Below are positions 9,303 through 18,745 of a stretch of 64,000 nt of DNA, one piece after another; the stretch's first letter is position 1, and the number at the start of each line of letters is the position of its first letter. This DNA comes from Corynebacterium falsenii (GTDB taxonomy: Bacteria > Actinomycetota > Actinomycetes > Mycobacteriales > Mycobacteriaceae). The notes beneath the pieces are model-generated. The model had not been told where the DNA came from, ran no database searches, and saw nothing but the letters and a program-made list of their open reading frames with translations. The position numbers were made by a program, and so were the translations under genes. Location of the stretch: positions 1,240,001-1,304,000 of the forward strand of contig NZ_CP083646.1 of the NCBI RefSeq assembly GCF_020099275.1, given 5' to 3'.

Positions 9303-10301
9303 ATGACCACCTCGATGAACACCCCCACGCCTTCCATGCCCTCCAAGCCCTCCATGCCCTCCATGCCCTCCAATTCCGCCATTACATCCACCCCCGAGCG
9401 CGCGTTCTTCCATCCGACCAACGCCCTCTGGTGGCTCTACTGCCTCGCCGTCGGCCTCGGCACGATCTACCTCGTTGCCGCCGTAGTGCCCGCGTTGAGC
9501 TCCACGCAGCTCGCAGTCGGCACCGTGCTGCCGCTCATCGCCGTCACAGCGGTCATCTTCGGCCTGGTCATCCTCGTCCTTGACCCGTTTGGCGCTCGCT
9601 CCGGCTGGCTCCTGCTCGCAGGCGCGGTGGCTGGTGGAACGATTGCCACCGCCGTGTCCCTCAAAGGCAACGAGTACATCTACGCCACCGTCCCACAGAT
9701 CCTCGGCGCGCAGGCCGGTTCCGCGTGGGAATCGGCGTTGGCCGGCCCCATGACGGAGGAATGGTCCAAGGGCCTGTGCATCCTCCTCATCATGCTCATC
9801 GCCGGGGCAGCGGTGGCTCGCCCCATCCATGGCCTGCTCATCGGCGCGTTCGTGGGCTTGGGTTTCCAGATCGTGGAGAACATCATCTACGCAGCCAATG
9901 GCGCTTTCGATAACGCCAACAGCGACCTCTCCGGCGCCTGGTCCACCACGATCCTGCGCTCCATCATTGGCGTGAGCTCGCACTGGGTGTGGTCTGCGAT
10001 CGCCGGTGTCGGCGTGGCGATCATTCTCGGCCGCATCTGGGGTCGTTTCCGCACCGGGCTCCTCACCGCCGTCGGCCTAATTGTCCTCGGCTGGTTCCTG
10101 CATTTCTTCTGGAATATGCCCATCGGCTCCGGCCCGGTCGGCATGCTCGTTAAGGCTGTCCTCACGCTGACCGCTCTGGCTTTCGTCGTGCGGTGGGTGT
10201 GGAAGCAGGAGCGGGATTTTCTCACCGAGGTTCCTTCGTCCGTCGACGCCACCAGGCTCCCCAACCCCACTCCGGCTATGGGAGATCACGAGGCCCGGTA
10301 A
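9303..10301 (+). CDS. prsW: PrsW-like intramembrane metalloprotease
   Basis: A 332-residue polytopic membrane protein. After a Ser/Pro-rich N-terminus with the repeat KPSMPSMPS come about eight hydrophobic helices. The PrsW family motifs are present: TEEWSKG at about 150-156 (the EExxK glutamate pair), GFQIVENIIYA (GxxxEN), SSHWVWSAIAG and HFFWN, which supply histidine ligands. In Bacillus PrsW cuts an anti-sigma factor; here the partner is unknown, and the co-transcribed exported protein just upstream is a plausible substrate or regulator. No anti-sigma gene is next to it. Confidence 0.87.
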   Translation: MTTSMNTPTPSMPSKPSMPSMPSNSAITSTPERAFFHPTNALWWLYCLAVGLGTIYLVAAVVPALSSTQLAVGTVLPLIAVTAVIFGLVILVLDPFGARSGWLLLAGAVAGGTIATAVSLKGNEYIYATVPQILGAQAGSAWESALAGPMTEEWSKGLCILLIMLIAGAAVARPIHGLLIGAFVGLGFQIVENIIYAANGAFDNANSDLSGAWSTTILRSIIGVSSHWVWSAIAGVGVAIILGRIWGRFRTGLLTAVGLIVLGWFLHFFWNMPIGSGPVGMLVKAVLTLTALAFVVRWVWKQERDFLTEVPSSVDATRLPNPTPAMGDHEAR

Positions 10302-10313
10302 CTCAGTGAGCGC

Positions 10314-10907
10314 CTAGCGAGACGCTGGCTGCGGGATGGTGCAGAAGCTCTCGAAGTGGTCCGAGCTGTAGTACCACACCTCGGGGCGGGTATCGGACCC
10401 GCCGCCGACCACGATGCGGCGCTCGCCACGGTGGTTGAGCCCGGGAGTTTTCACCGTGTACTCGCGGTAGAAGCTGGACGGTTCCTTCGGGAGCCGTCCT
10501 TCGTAGTTTCCGAAGTGCTTGCCGTCGTTCGGGCCGTCGTCCGGCGGCGCACCGGTGAGGATATCGTCGATCTGCTTTTGGGCTTCCTTCGGCAGGGAGT
10601 TGTACGGGCAGGAGTCCTTCGGCGAGCCCTTCTGCGAGCCCTTCTGCGAACCACTGTGTGAACCAGGCTTAGCAGTGGAGCTGGCGACCGTGCTGGAGGC
10701 AGAGTTCGAGCCGTTGCTGTGCCCGTCGTCTGACTGAGTACCGAACCAGCCCAGCGCCGCAGCAATGGGAACCGCGACACCAATGAGGGCCGTGAGCCCC
10801 TTTTTCTTGCCTCCGCCTTTTCCCGACCCTCCGCTTCCTCCGCCGTTGCGGCCGGACCGGTTGGTCGATCGATTCGAGTTGTGTGACGATGCGCCCTTCG
10901 ATGCCAT
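10314..10907 (-). CDS. Membrane-anchored guanyl-specific ribonuclease (N1/T1/Sa type)
   Basis: A 197-residue protein: basic Ser/Gly/Asn/Lys-rich N-terminus, one hydrophobic segment (about 38-56), a low-complexity linker with repeats of the form GSQKGS, then an RNase domain from about residue 98. The catalytic triad of the RNase Sa/N1 fold can be placed: Glu in FGNYEGRLP, Arg in GERRIVVGG, His in YYSSDHFESF. Two cysteines (SCPYN and SFCTI) match the single disulfide of RNase Sa. The enzyme would act outside the membrane. It faces the PrsW operon tail to tail. No barstar-like inhibitor gene is adjacent. Confidence 0.85.
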   Translation of the reverse strand: MASKGASSHNSNRSTNRSGRNGGGSGGSGKGGGKKKGLTALIGVAVPIAAALGWFGTQSDDGHSNGSNSASSTVASSTAKPGSHSGSQKGSQKGSPKDSCPYNSLPKEAQKQIDDILTGAPPDDGPNDGKHFGNYEGRLPKEPSSFYREYTVKTPGLNHRGERRIVVGGGSDTRPEVWYYSSDHFESFCTIPQPASR

Positions 10908-10914
10908 GGGGGAA

Positions 10915-12669
10915 TTAAACCACAGGCTGAGCGCTGCCCGTCTTCACCGGGGTAATGGGTAGACGCAACGCAGCGGGTGCGCTCGGCGGCACCACAGGAC
11001 TGTGCGGCTCGACCGGCGCCACGCGGCGGTAGTCCTCCTGCTGGCTCGGGCGGGGATCCTCCTCACCCTTATTCGGCCACATGGCCGCGGACCGCTCGGC
11101 GTTGGCGGTAATGGACAGCGAGGGGTTCACACCGGGGTTGGCGGTGATCGCGGAACCATCGCACACGTAGAGGCTGGGGTAACCCCACACGCGGTGGTAG
11201 GGATCCACCACACCGTGTTCCGGCGAGGTGCCGATCACGCATCCGCCGAGGAAGTGCGCCGTCAGCGGGATATTGAACACCTCAGACCACACCCCACCGG
11301 CAAAGCCCTTGGGCATGAGGCTGGCCAGGATGCGCGTGGCCTTATTGCCCTCCGGAATCCACGAGGGATTCGGCTCCCCGGTGCCCTGCTTCGAGGACAG
11401 CGTGCGGAACGGGCCGATCTTCTTCGTGAACGTCGTCAACGAGTTGTCGCGCGTTTGCATCACCAGGTTGATGACGGTGCGCTGCGACCACTTCCGCAGA
11501 TCGAAGATCCTCGGCACTTCCTTGACGTTCAAAGTGAGCTGCTTGAGGAATTCCAGGAACCGTGGCTGCAGCTTGTCGCCGTCCGTCATGAGGGTTTGCA
11601 GCAGCCCCATCGCGTTGGAGCCCTTGCCGTAGCGCACCGGCTCGATGTGCGTGTCCGGGGCGGGGAAGAACGAGGACGTAATGGCCACGCCTTCGGAGTA
11701 ATCGTTGTCGGGGTCGTACGTCATCCGGTTCGCGCCCAGAAGTGCCTCGGAGTTCGTGCGGGCGAGGTGGCCCAGCTTCTCCGAGATCTTCGGCAGGTTG
11801 CCCTTGTCCTTCTGGCGGTGCAGCAGGCTCTGGGTGCCCCACGTGCCCGCGGCCACGATGACGTTGTCCGCCGTGAACGTCCGCGTGTTCTTCTTCCGGT
11901 TCCACGCCGTGCGGGTGGCCTCGGTGGTGACGGTCCAGGTGTTCCCATCGAACTCGAGATCGGTGACGGTCGTGCGGTCGAAGACCTTGGCGCCACCCTT
12001 TTCGGCCAGGTAAAGATAGTTTTTCAGCAGGGTGTTCTTTGCTCCGTGGCGGCATCCCGTCATGCACTCGCCACATTCGGTGCAGGCTGTTCTTTCGGGC
12101 CCGACGCCACCAAAGTAGGGATCTTTCACCGTCTTCCCAGGTGCCCCCTCGAGCCCTGTCTTGGCGCCGAAGAACACACCAACCGGTGTGAGCCGGAAGG
12201 TATGGCCCACGCCCATTTCCTCAGCGACCTGCTTGGTGAGCTTGTCTGCGGGCGTCATCGTGGGGTTGTCCACCACACCGAGCATCTTCCGGGCTTGGTC
12301 GTAGAAGGGGGAGAGCTCTTCCTCCCAATCCGTGATGGTGTTCCACTGCTTGTCTTGGAAGTACGACGATCCCGGCTTGTACAGCGTGTTGGCGTAGTTG
12401 AGGGAACCGCCGCCCACACCGGCGCCGGCGAGGACCATGACGTCCTTGAGGAGGTGGATGCGCTGAATCCCGAAGCAGCCGAGCTTCGGTGCCCAGAGGA
12501 AGTCCTTGATGTGCCAGCTGTTCTTGGCGAACTCCTTGTCCTCGAAGCGCCGTCCGGCCTCGAGGACTCCCACGGAGTAGCCCTTCTCCGTCAGCCGAAG
12601 AGCGTTGACGGATCCGCCGAAGCCGGAGCCGATGATAAGCACGTCAAAGTGGGTCGATGATCCACCCAT
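10915..12669 (-). CDS. GMC-family FAD oxidoreductase (cholesterol-oxidase-like)
   Basis: A 584-residue flavoenzyme. The FAD dinucleotide motif VLIIGSGFGGSVNALRL is at about 9-25, and the GMC C-terminal block (HFLGGCVIGTSPEHGVVD ... NPGVNPSLSITANAER) is near the end. A CxxCxxCxxxC cluster (CTECGECMTGC, about 195-205) resembles a 4Fe-4S ferredoxin site and recurs in one actinobacterial GMC subgroup. No signal peptide is present, so it is cytoplasmic or membrane-peripheral. The substrate (sterol or other alcohol) cannot be told from sequence. The start is the ATG at 12669 with GGGAGG upstream; it diverges from dnaG. Confidence 0.85.
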   Translation of the reverse strand: MGGSSTHFDVLIIGSGFGGSVNALRLTEKGYSVGVLEAGRRFEDKEFAKNSWHIKDFLWAPKLGCFGIQRIHLLKDVMVLAGAGVGGGSLNYANTLYKPGSSYFQDKQWNTITDWEEELSPFYDQARKMLGVVDNPTMTPADKLTKQVAEEMGVGHTFRLTPVGVFFGAKTGLEGAPGKTVKDPYFGGVGPERTACTECGECMTGCRHGAKNTLLKNYLYLAEKGGAKVFDRTTVTDLEFDGNTWTVTTEATRTAWNRKKNTRTFTADNVIVAAGTWGTQSLLHRQKDKGNLPKISEKLGHLARTNSEALLGANRMTYDPDNDYSEGVAITSSFFPAPDTHIEPVRYGKGSNAMGLLQTLMTDGDKLQPRFLEFLKQLTLNVKEVPRIFDLRKWSQRTVINLVMQTRDNSLTTFTKKIGPFRTLSSKQGTGEPNPSWIPEGNKATRILASLMPKGFAGGVWSEVFNIPLTAHFLGGCVIGTSPEHGVVDPYHRVWGYPSLYVCDGSAITANPGVNPSLSITANAERSAAMWPNKGEEDPRPSQQEDYRRVAPVEPHSPVVPPSAPAALRLPITPVKTGSAQPVV

Positions 12670-12894
12670 GATAGTTGTCCTCCCGCGGAGCGAAATGATG
12701 GTGAATGTTCGTGTTTGGTAGAACTTTATGCGCTAAAACATATTTGGAGGGGGTAGTTAAAGGAATTTTTTTAGACGCGTTGGGTTAGATAAGGACAAGG
12801 GCCCCCAACAGGATGAAAGCTCCACGGGGCTATACCCATCCGATTCCGGTCCCACAAGAGGTACCGGTCTTGTCGAACAACTAGCATGGCGGTT
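12670..12894. promoter_or_regulatory. Divergent intergenic region (GMC oxidoreductase / dnaG)
   Basis: An AT-rich 225-bp spacer. For dnaG, TTAGAT at 12785-12790 followed by AAG is a -10 candidate. No clear palindrome was seen. Promoters for both genes must lie here, but I cannot place the -35 elements with confidence. Confidence 0.35.
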
Positions 12895-14877
12895 ATGGCA
12901 CGAGGACGTATTCCCGAGCGGGACATCGCGGCGATCCGGGAACAAACCCCGATCGAGGAAGTGGTGGGGGAGTATGTCCAACTCAAGCCCGGTGGCGTGG
13001 ATTCCCTCAAAGGATTGAGCCCGTTTAAGGACGAAAAGACGCCCTCTTTCCACGTGCGTCCCAACAAGGGGTACTTCCACTGCTTCTCCACCGGCGAGGG
13101 CGGGGACGTGTTCAGCTTCCTTATGAAGATGGAACACGTCACCTTCCCCGAAGCTGTGGAACAGTGCGCCGAGCGCATCGGCTACCGCATCAACTACGAA
13201 GGCGGCGGACCGGGGCGGCGCGAGGAACCGGGAACCCGCCAGCGCCTCGTGGCCGCCAACAAAGCCGCGCACGAGTTTTACCAACAGCAGTTCACCTCTG
13301 ACGTTGAGGGCGCCGATGTGGCGCGACAGTTCCTCCTCGACCGCGGCTTCACCATGGACGATGCCCACCACTTCGGGTGCGGTTACGCCCCCGCAGGCTG
13401 GGACAAGCTCACCAAGCACCTGCTGCAAAAGGGCTTTAACTTCAAGGAGCTGGAGGCCGCCGGGCTCTCAAGGATGGGACAGCGCGGCCCCATCGATCGC
13501 TTCCATCGCCGCCTCCTGTGGCCCATCAAGTCCGTTTCCGGGGATGTGATCGGCTTCGGCGCCCGCAAGCTGTTCGACGACGACAAGCTGGGCAAGTACA
13601 TGAACACCCCAGAGACGATGCTGTACAAGAAGTCCAAGGTGCTGTTCGGCATCGGTCACGCGAAGAAGGCCATCGCGTCCTCCCACCAGGCCGTCGTGGT
13701 GGAAGGCTACACGGACGTGATGGCCATGCACGCCGCCGGAGTGGAAACCGCCGTGGCCGCCTGTGGCACCGCCTTCGGCACCGACCACCTGGCGATGTTG
13801 CGACGGTTCATGCTGGATGACCAGTTCTTCCGCGGTGAGATCATCTACGTCTTCGACGGCGATGAGGCGGGCCAGAAGGCCGCTAACAGGGCCTTCGAGG
13901 GCGATCAGAACCTCACCGGATACAGCTACGTCTCCGTGGCACCCGACGGGCAGGATCCGTGCGACATGCGACAGAACCACGGCGACGCCGCCGTGCGGGA
14001 CCTCGTGGCGCGCCGGGTACCGTTGTTCGAGTTCGTGATCCGCTCCATCATCGCGGGATACGATACGTCGAGCGTGGAGGGACAGGTCAACGCCCTTCGG
14101 CGCATGGCGCCCGTGCTGGCTGCGGTGCGTGACGAGCAGATCCGCATGAAGTACACCCAGCAGGCCGTGCAGTGGGTGGGTGTGCAGGACCCGGACGAGA
14201 TGTACGCCGAGGTCTCCAAGGCGATTAAGTCCGCCCGCGCGCAGAAGCCGAAACTGGAACTCAAGCAAGGTGCAGCCCGCGCCGAACGCAGAGCGCAGCA
14301 GGAGGCTGAGGCTAGTCGACACGGGGTGGCGTCGAACGAAAGTGGGCGACCTAACCTGCGGGCCGTCAGTGGCATGGAGCGGCCGAACCCGGCCGACGAC
14401 GTGCTGTTCGGCCCCAGAGAGGTGCTCAAACTGGCGCTGCAGGAGCCGCAGCTTGCCGGTACGATCTTCGACCTCATGCCGCCGGAGAGTTTCCTCCATC
14501 CCACGTATGTGGCGATTGCGAAGGCTATTGCGTCTAGCGGCGGGGCGGCGAAATCCGCGGGCGGAGCTGGCTGGATCGACCAAGTCGCCGGCGCGCTCGG
14601 CGATGCGATGGGCGCGGCGGTGGTCAGCGAGCTGGCGGTCGAGGACATTCGGTGCCAGCAAGAACGGTTGCCGTACTACGCCTCGGGCGTCATGGCGCGG
14701 ATGCAGGCCAATTGGGTGGCCAACGAGATCGCAGAGATGAAGTCGCGGATTCAGCGCATGCGCGCGGACGAAAACAAGGAAGAGTACTTTGCGCTGTTCG
14801 CGGACGTGATCGCGCTGGAGAAGTACCATCAATCGCTGCTCAAGCGGGCGGAAGCGTACGGGGAGTTCACCAGTTAA
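12895..14877 (+). CDS. dnaG: DNA primase
   Basis: A 660-residue primase that makes RNA primers at the replication fork. Order: zinc-finger-like domain (1-100), RNA polymerase core with TOPRIM (VVVEGYTDVMAMHAAG near 268; FDGDEAGQKAA), then a C-terminal DnaB-binding region. The zinc site is degenerate: the usual CPFHxEKTPSF is SPFKDEKTPSF, and HCFGCG is HCFSTGEGGDV, leaving only Cys63. I recall the same change in corynebacterial DnaG. ATG 12895 (MARGRIPE) is preferred because homologues start there; an upstream in-frame ATG lies at 12886. Confidence 0.93.
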   Translation: MARGRIPERDIAAIREQTPIEEVVGEYVQLKPGGVDSLKGLSPFKDEKTPSFHVRPNKGYFHCFSTGEGGDVFSFLMKMEHVTFPEAVEQCAERIGYRINYEGGGPGRREEPGTRQRLVAANKAAHEFYQQQFTSDVEGADVARQFLLDRGFTMDDAHHFGCGYAPAGWDKLTKHLLQKGFNFKELEAAGLSRMGQRGPIDRFHRRLLWPIKSVSGDVIGFGARKLFDDDKLGKYMNTPETMLYKKSKVLFGIGHAKKAIASSHQAVVVEGYTDVMAMHAAGVETAVAACGTAFGTDHLAMLRRFMLDDQFFRGEIIYVFDGDEAGQKAANRAFEGDQNLTGYSYVSVAPDGQDPCDMRQNHGDAAVRDLVARRVPLFEFVIRSIIAGYDTSSVEGQVNALRRMAPVLAAVRDEQIRMKYTQQAVQWVGVQDPDEMYAEVSKAIKSARAQKPKLELKQGAARAERRAQQEAEASRHGVASNESGRPNLRAVSGMERPNPADDVLFGPREVLKLALQEPQLAGTIFDLMPPESFLHPTYVAIAKAIASSGGAAKSAGGAGWIDQVAGALGDAMGAAVVSELAVEDIRCQQERLPYYASGVMARMQANWVANEIAEMKSRIQRMRADENKEEYFALFADVIALEKYHQSLLKRAEAYGEFTS

Positions 14878-14906
14878 GCGCGAGGGTGTTGGCTAGGGTG
14901 AAGACC

Positions 14907-17030
14907 ATGCCAGAACACCACGACTCCACCGGGGCTCCTGGGTCCGAGAGCCTGCGCGCCGAGGCCAGGTCAATCCTCCGCGACCTGACCGGGAACGACG
15001 CTGCCGACTTCCGCGACGGGCAGTTCGAGGCCATCGAGGCGCTCGTCGCCAAGCACCAGCGAGTGCTCGTGGTGCAGCGGACGGGGTGGGGCAAGTCGGC
15101 CGTGTACTTCGTAGCCGCTCGGATTCTCCGACAGCGCGGCGCCGGCCCCACGGTCATCATCTCGCCCCTGCTGTCGCTAATGCGAGACCAGGTCGCCGCA
15201 GCGAGCAGGGCAGGGGTTCGGGCCGCGACTATCAATTCCTCCAACGTCACGGAGTGGCAAGAGGTCGTTGCGCAACTCAACTCCAATGAGCTGGATGTTC
15301 TGCTCATCTCTCCAGAACGGCTCAACAACCCACGGTTCCGCAACGAGGTGCTGGGCCAACTTCTCAGCAGCCTCGGCATGATCGTGGTCGACGAAGCTCA
15401 CTGCATCTCTGACTGGGGTCACGATTTCCGCCCCGACTATCGGCGCATCGGCACGCTGCTCTCAGAACTTCCCGCCGAACTCCCCGTGCTGGCCACAACT
15501 GCGACCGCCAATGAGCGGGTGGTTGACGACGTCGCCACGCAACTGGGTCAGTCAACACGCGTGATCCGCGGTGGGCTCGCCCGGGATTCGTTGCGGTTAG
15601 GTGTGATGCCCACGCAACCCATGGCGCGAAGAATTGCCTGGCTGCAGCAGCACCTGGGGGAACTGGCCGGCAGCGGAATCATCTACGTCCTCACCGTGTC
15701 TGCGGCCGAGGACGTCGCACGCGCGATCTCCGAGGCCGGTTGGCAGGTAGCCGCATACACAGGGCGAACCGATGCGGAGGACCGGGAAGTTCTGGAGCGC
15801 AGGCTCCAAGACAACGACGTCAAGGCTCTCGTGGCAACGAGCGCCCTGGGCATGGGCTTCGACAAGCCAGACCTCGGCTTCGTGATTCACCTGGGTGCGC
15901 CATCGTCTGCCGTTGCGTACTACCAGCAGGTTGGTCGCGCGGGGCGCGCCACCGAGCACGCGGACGTGCTCCTCATGCCAGGCGCGGAGGATCCCGACAT
16001 TTGGGAGTACTTCGCGACCGCATCCATGCCGGATGAGGAGGAGGCCAACGCTGTGCTCGGCGCTCTCCGTGACTCCCAGGGGCCGCTATCCATCCCAGCC
16101 ATTGAGCCAATGGTGGGAATCAAGCGCAGTCGGCTGACCTTGTTGATGAAAACGCTGCAGGTCGATGGGGCGGTCGAGCAGGTACAAGGTGGGTTCATCG
16201 CAACCAGCCGGCCGTGGACCTACGACGCACAGCGCTACGCTGCCGTGGCCGAGGCACGCCAGCGAGAAGCCCAGGGGATGATTGAGTACGAGCGGAGCTC
16301 CACCTGCCGAATGCGCTGGTTAGCCGAGGCTCTTGATGACCCTAGAGCTCGCGATTGCGGTCGCTGCGATAATTGCACCGCGCCCTGGTGGGACGCCGAC
16401 GTTGATGACGCCGCCACGGAGAAGATCCGAGGGGAACTCGGCCGGATCGGTCAGCCCATTGACCCGCGCGCGCAATGGCCGACGGGTCTTCCGAAGGTGG
16501 GACTGGAGCTTAAGGGCAAGATTCCTGGCGAGGAGCGCAGCGAGGAAGGTCGATTCATCGCACGCTTCACAGATTTGGGCATGGGGCAGCAGTTGCGGGA
16601 ATTCCTTAAGCCGGGCGGCGAGGATGGTCCTGTGACGCGCTCGCTAGCTCAAGCGTGCATTACGGTCTTGTCAGAATGGAACTGGGTGGAACGCCCCGAG
16701 GTCGTGGTGAGTATGCCGAGCGATGATCGACCGCGGTCGCTGCGATCCTTGGCAGAAGGGCTCGCCACCGTGGGCCGCCTTACGGATGCAGGTGCACTGA
16801 GCTACATCAGCGACCCGGGCCCGCGGGACGTCAACAGTGCCTACCGAGTACGCAACCTAGCTGCGTCGCTGCACGTCCCTGATCATGTTGCCGACGCGGT
16901 CAGAGGCAAGGTGGTGTTGCTCGTGGATCTCGATTTCTCGTCCCGCTGGGGTTTTGCATGGGCAGCCCGGCTGCTCCGGCTCGCGGGGGCACGAGCCGTC
17001 TTGCCATTTGCGTTGGCGCAGCGAGGGTAA
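14907..17030 (+). CDS. RecQ-family DNA helicase with PRTase-like C-terminus
   Basis: A 707-residue ATP-dependent 3'-5' DNA helicase. Motif I is GWGKS (about 60), motif II DEAH in VVDEAHCISDWGHDFRPD (about 160), motif III TATAN, and motif VI QQVGRAGRA. A RecQ zinc-binding Cys set follows (TCRMRWL ... CGRCDNC). After about residue 520 it departs from classic RecQ, and the end (VLLVDLDFSSRWGFAWAARLL) looks like a phosphoribosyltransferase-fold strand-loop-helix, a fusion known in actinobacteria. ATG 14907 has GGTGAAG upstream. It begins 30 bp after dnaG and is likely co-transcribed. Confidence 0.88.
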   Translation: MPEHHDSTGAPGSESLRAEARSILRDLTGNDAADFRDGQFEAIEALVAKHQRVLVVQRTGWGKSAVYFVAARILRQRGAGPTVIISPLLSLMRDQVAAASRAGVRAATINSSNVTEWQEVVAQLNSNELDVLLISPERLNNPRFRNEVLGQLLSSLGMIVVDEAHCISDWGHDFRPDYRRIGTLLSELPAELPVLATTATANERVVDDVATQLGQSTRVIRGGLARDSLRLGVMPTQPMARRIAWLQQHLGELAGSGIIYVLTVSAAEDVARAISEAGWQVAAYTGRTDAEDREVLERRLQDNDVKALVATSALGMGFDKPDLGFVIHLGAPSSAVAYYQQVGRAGRATEHADVLLMPGAEDPDIWEYFATASMPDEEEANAVLGALRDSQGPLSIPAIEPMVGIKRSRLTLLMKTLQVDGAVEQVQGGFIATSRPWTYDAQRYAAVAEARQREAQGMIEYERSSTCRMRWLAEALDDPRARDCGRCDNCTAPWWDADVDDAATEKIRGELGRIGQPIDPRAQWPTGLPKVGLELKGKIPGEERSEEGRFIARFTDLGMGQQLREFLKPGGEDGPVTRSLAQACITVLSEWNWVERPEVVVSMPSDDRPRSLRSLAEGLATVGRLTDAGALSYISDPGPRDVNSAYRVRNLAASLHVPDHVADAVRGKVVLLVDLDFSSRWGFAWAARLLRLAGARAVLPFALAQRG

Positions 17031-17071
17031 AGCCCCACCGAAGCCAATGCGCGCGAACGGACCGCAGCGTT

Positions 17072-17383
17072 CTAGGATCGCTTGAAGGGGTTGCGCTTGG
17101 GCTTATCTACCTGATCATTCGGGTGAGCATCATCGGGCTCGATGATGACGTGCCCCTCGCTCAAGGACTCGCGCGTTCCCTTGTTGAGGTCACGCACCTC
17201 GTGCATGCGGGGATCCGGGTCCAAACGGTTGGCGAGAGCCTTGCGGCCAGCGCGCACGGCGGCCTTGGTTACATCCGAATTGACGGCAGTTTCGTACCCG
17301 CGGCGGATCTGTTCGTAGCGCCTGCGACCCGCCTTTGTACCCATCAGGTAACCGGCGGCGGCTCCCACTACGAGCTGGATCAT
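17072..17383 (-). CDS. YtxH-like small membrane protein
   Basis: A 103-residue protein. The N-terminal hydrophobic segment with glycine pattern (VVGAAAGYLMGTKAGRRRYEQIR) is typical of YtxH-type proteins. The rest is charged and probably disordered, ending in a basic KPKRNPFKRS tail. It is probably anchored in the cytoplasmic membrane. Function unknown. Confidence 0.75.
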   Translation of the reverse strand: MIQLVVGAAAGYLMGTKAGRRRYEQIRRGYETAVNSDVTKAAVRAGRKALANRLDPDPRMHEVRDLNKGTRESLSEGHVIIEPDDAHPNDQVDKPKRNPFKRS

Positions 17384-17586
17384 CCTTGTACTCCTTCGGA
17401 TCAGTACGGTTCACGAGTCGGTTGGTGGGCCGACCCTCGAACGTGTTCGCCCTGTAAGCATACTGCATTCAACCTAATGGAAACAATTGCCAAAAAGCGC
17501 TCTGAGCAGCGCGTTCACATTTTTGGTAACCATGGGGGAGTAAGCACGCTTAGGTCCTCGACCCCACATGGCAGTGGCCGACAAGA

Positions 17587-17624
17587 TGACCGAGCAAGTG
17601 TCTAAGCACATGACCGAATAAGTG
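17587..17624 (+). promoter_or_regulatory. Direct repeats upstream of mscR
   Basis: TGACCGAGCAAGTG (17587-17600) and TGACCGAATAAGTG (17611-17624) match at 12 of 14 positions and are spaced 24 bp, putting them on the same face of the helix. They end 23 bp before the mscR GTG start. They may bind an activator or repressor of the formaldehyde-detoxification operon. Confidence 0.4.
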
Positions 17625-17647
17625 ACCAAGTTAGTGAGGCGCACGCT

Positions 17648-18745
17648 GTGACGACCAAAGTGAAGGGAATTATCTCCCGCGCGAAGAACGAGCCGGTGGA
17701 AAAGACCACCATCGTGATCCCCGATCCCGGAGACAATGACGTGATCGTGCGAATTCAGGCCTGCGGCGTATGCCACACCGACCTGGCCTACAAGGAGGGC
17801 GGCATCACCGATGACTATCCGTTCCTCCTGGGGCATGAGGCTGCTGGCGTCGTCGAACAAATCGGTGATCGAGTGACCCACGTCAAGGTCGGCGATTACG
17901 TGGTGCTCAACTGGCGTGCAGTGTGCGGCGAATGCCGTGCCTGCAAGAAGGGCGAGCCGAAGTACTGCTTCAACACCCACAATGCTTCCAAGAAGATGAC
18001 GCTCGAGGACGGCACCGAGCTGGAACCGGCGCTGGGCATCGGCGCGTTTGCCGAAAAGACCCTCGTGCACGAGGGACAGTGCACGAAGGTTAACGAGGAT
18101 GCCGACCCGGCCGTGGCAGGTCTGCTGGGCTGCGGTGTGATGGCCGGCCTGGGTGCTGCGGTCAACACCGGCCAGGTCGGCCGCGGCGAGTCCATCGCCG
18201 TGATCGGCCTCGGCGGCGTGGGCATGGCGGCCGTGGCGGGAGCATCGCTGGCGGGTGCTACCCCCATCATCGCCATTGACATTTCCGATTCCAAGCTCAA
18301 GCGGGCCAAGGAAGAGTTCGGTGCCACGCACACCATCAACTCCAAGGACCTCAGCGACGAAGAGCTGATCAACAAGGTGCAGGAGATCAACGGTGGCTTC
18401 GGCACGGACGTGGTTGTGGACGCCGTCGGCCTGCCCGCAACCTACAAGCAGGCGTTCTACCTGCGCGATCTTGCCGGTCGCTTGGTGCTCGTGGGCGTTC
18501 CCACCCCGGAGATGAACCTCGAACTGCCCCTAGCGGATGTCTTCGGCCACGGTGGCGCGCTGAAGTCCTCCTGGTACGGCGACTGCCTGCCGGAGCGGGA
18601 TTTCCCGATGTACGTGGACCTGTTCCAGGAGGGGCGTTTCCCGCTGGATCGCTTCGTCGACGAGCGCGTGAGCCTCGATGACATTGAGGAAGCCTTCGAG
18701 AAGATGAAGTCCGGCGACGTGTTACGAAGCGTGGTGGAACTGTAA
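17648..18745 (+). CDS. mscR: S-(hydroxymethyl)mycothiol dehydrogenase
   Basis: A 365-residue zinc-dependent class III-type alcohol dehydrogenase that oxidises the formaldehyde-mycothiol adduct using NAD+ (it can also reduce S-nitrosomycothiol). Catalytic zinc ligands are in [10 protein letters not shown] and GHEAAG; the structural zinc cysteines are in [15 protein letters not shown]. The Rossmann glycine motif is [10 protein letters not shown]. The start is GTG 17648. The stop overlaps the ATG of the metallo-hydrolase by one base (TAATG), so the pair is translated together, the arrangement typical of mycothiol-making actinobacteria. Confidence 0.92.
   Translation: MTTKVKGIISRAKNEPVEKTTIVIPDPGDNDVIVRIQACGVCHTDLAYKEGGITDDYPFLLGHEAAGVVEQIGDRVTHVKVGDYVVLNWRAVCGECRACKKGEPKYCFNTHNASKKMTLEDGTELEPALGIGAFAEKTLVHEGQCTKVNEDADPAVAGLLGCGVMAGLGAAVNTGQVGRGESIAVIGLGGVGMAAVAGASLAGATPIIAIDISDSKLKRAKEEFGATHTINSKDLSDEELINKVQEINGGFGTDVVVDAVGLPATYKQAFYLRDLAGRLVLVGVPTPEMNLELPLADVFGHGGALKSSWYGDCLPERDFPMYVDLFQEGRFPLDRFVDERVSLDDIEEAFEKMKSGDVLRSVVEL

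Noticed and set aside
11002..12660. A 552-residue open frame opposite the GMC oxidoreductase gene
   Set aside because: Antisense shadow of a well-supported gene; Arg/His/Gly-rich composition, no recognisable domain, created by high third-position GC.
13468..14832. A 454-residue open frame antisense to dnaG
   Set aside because: Shadow of a conserved gene with no motifs of its own.
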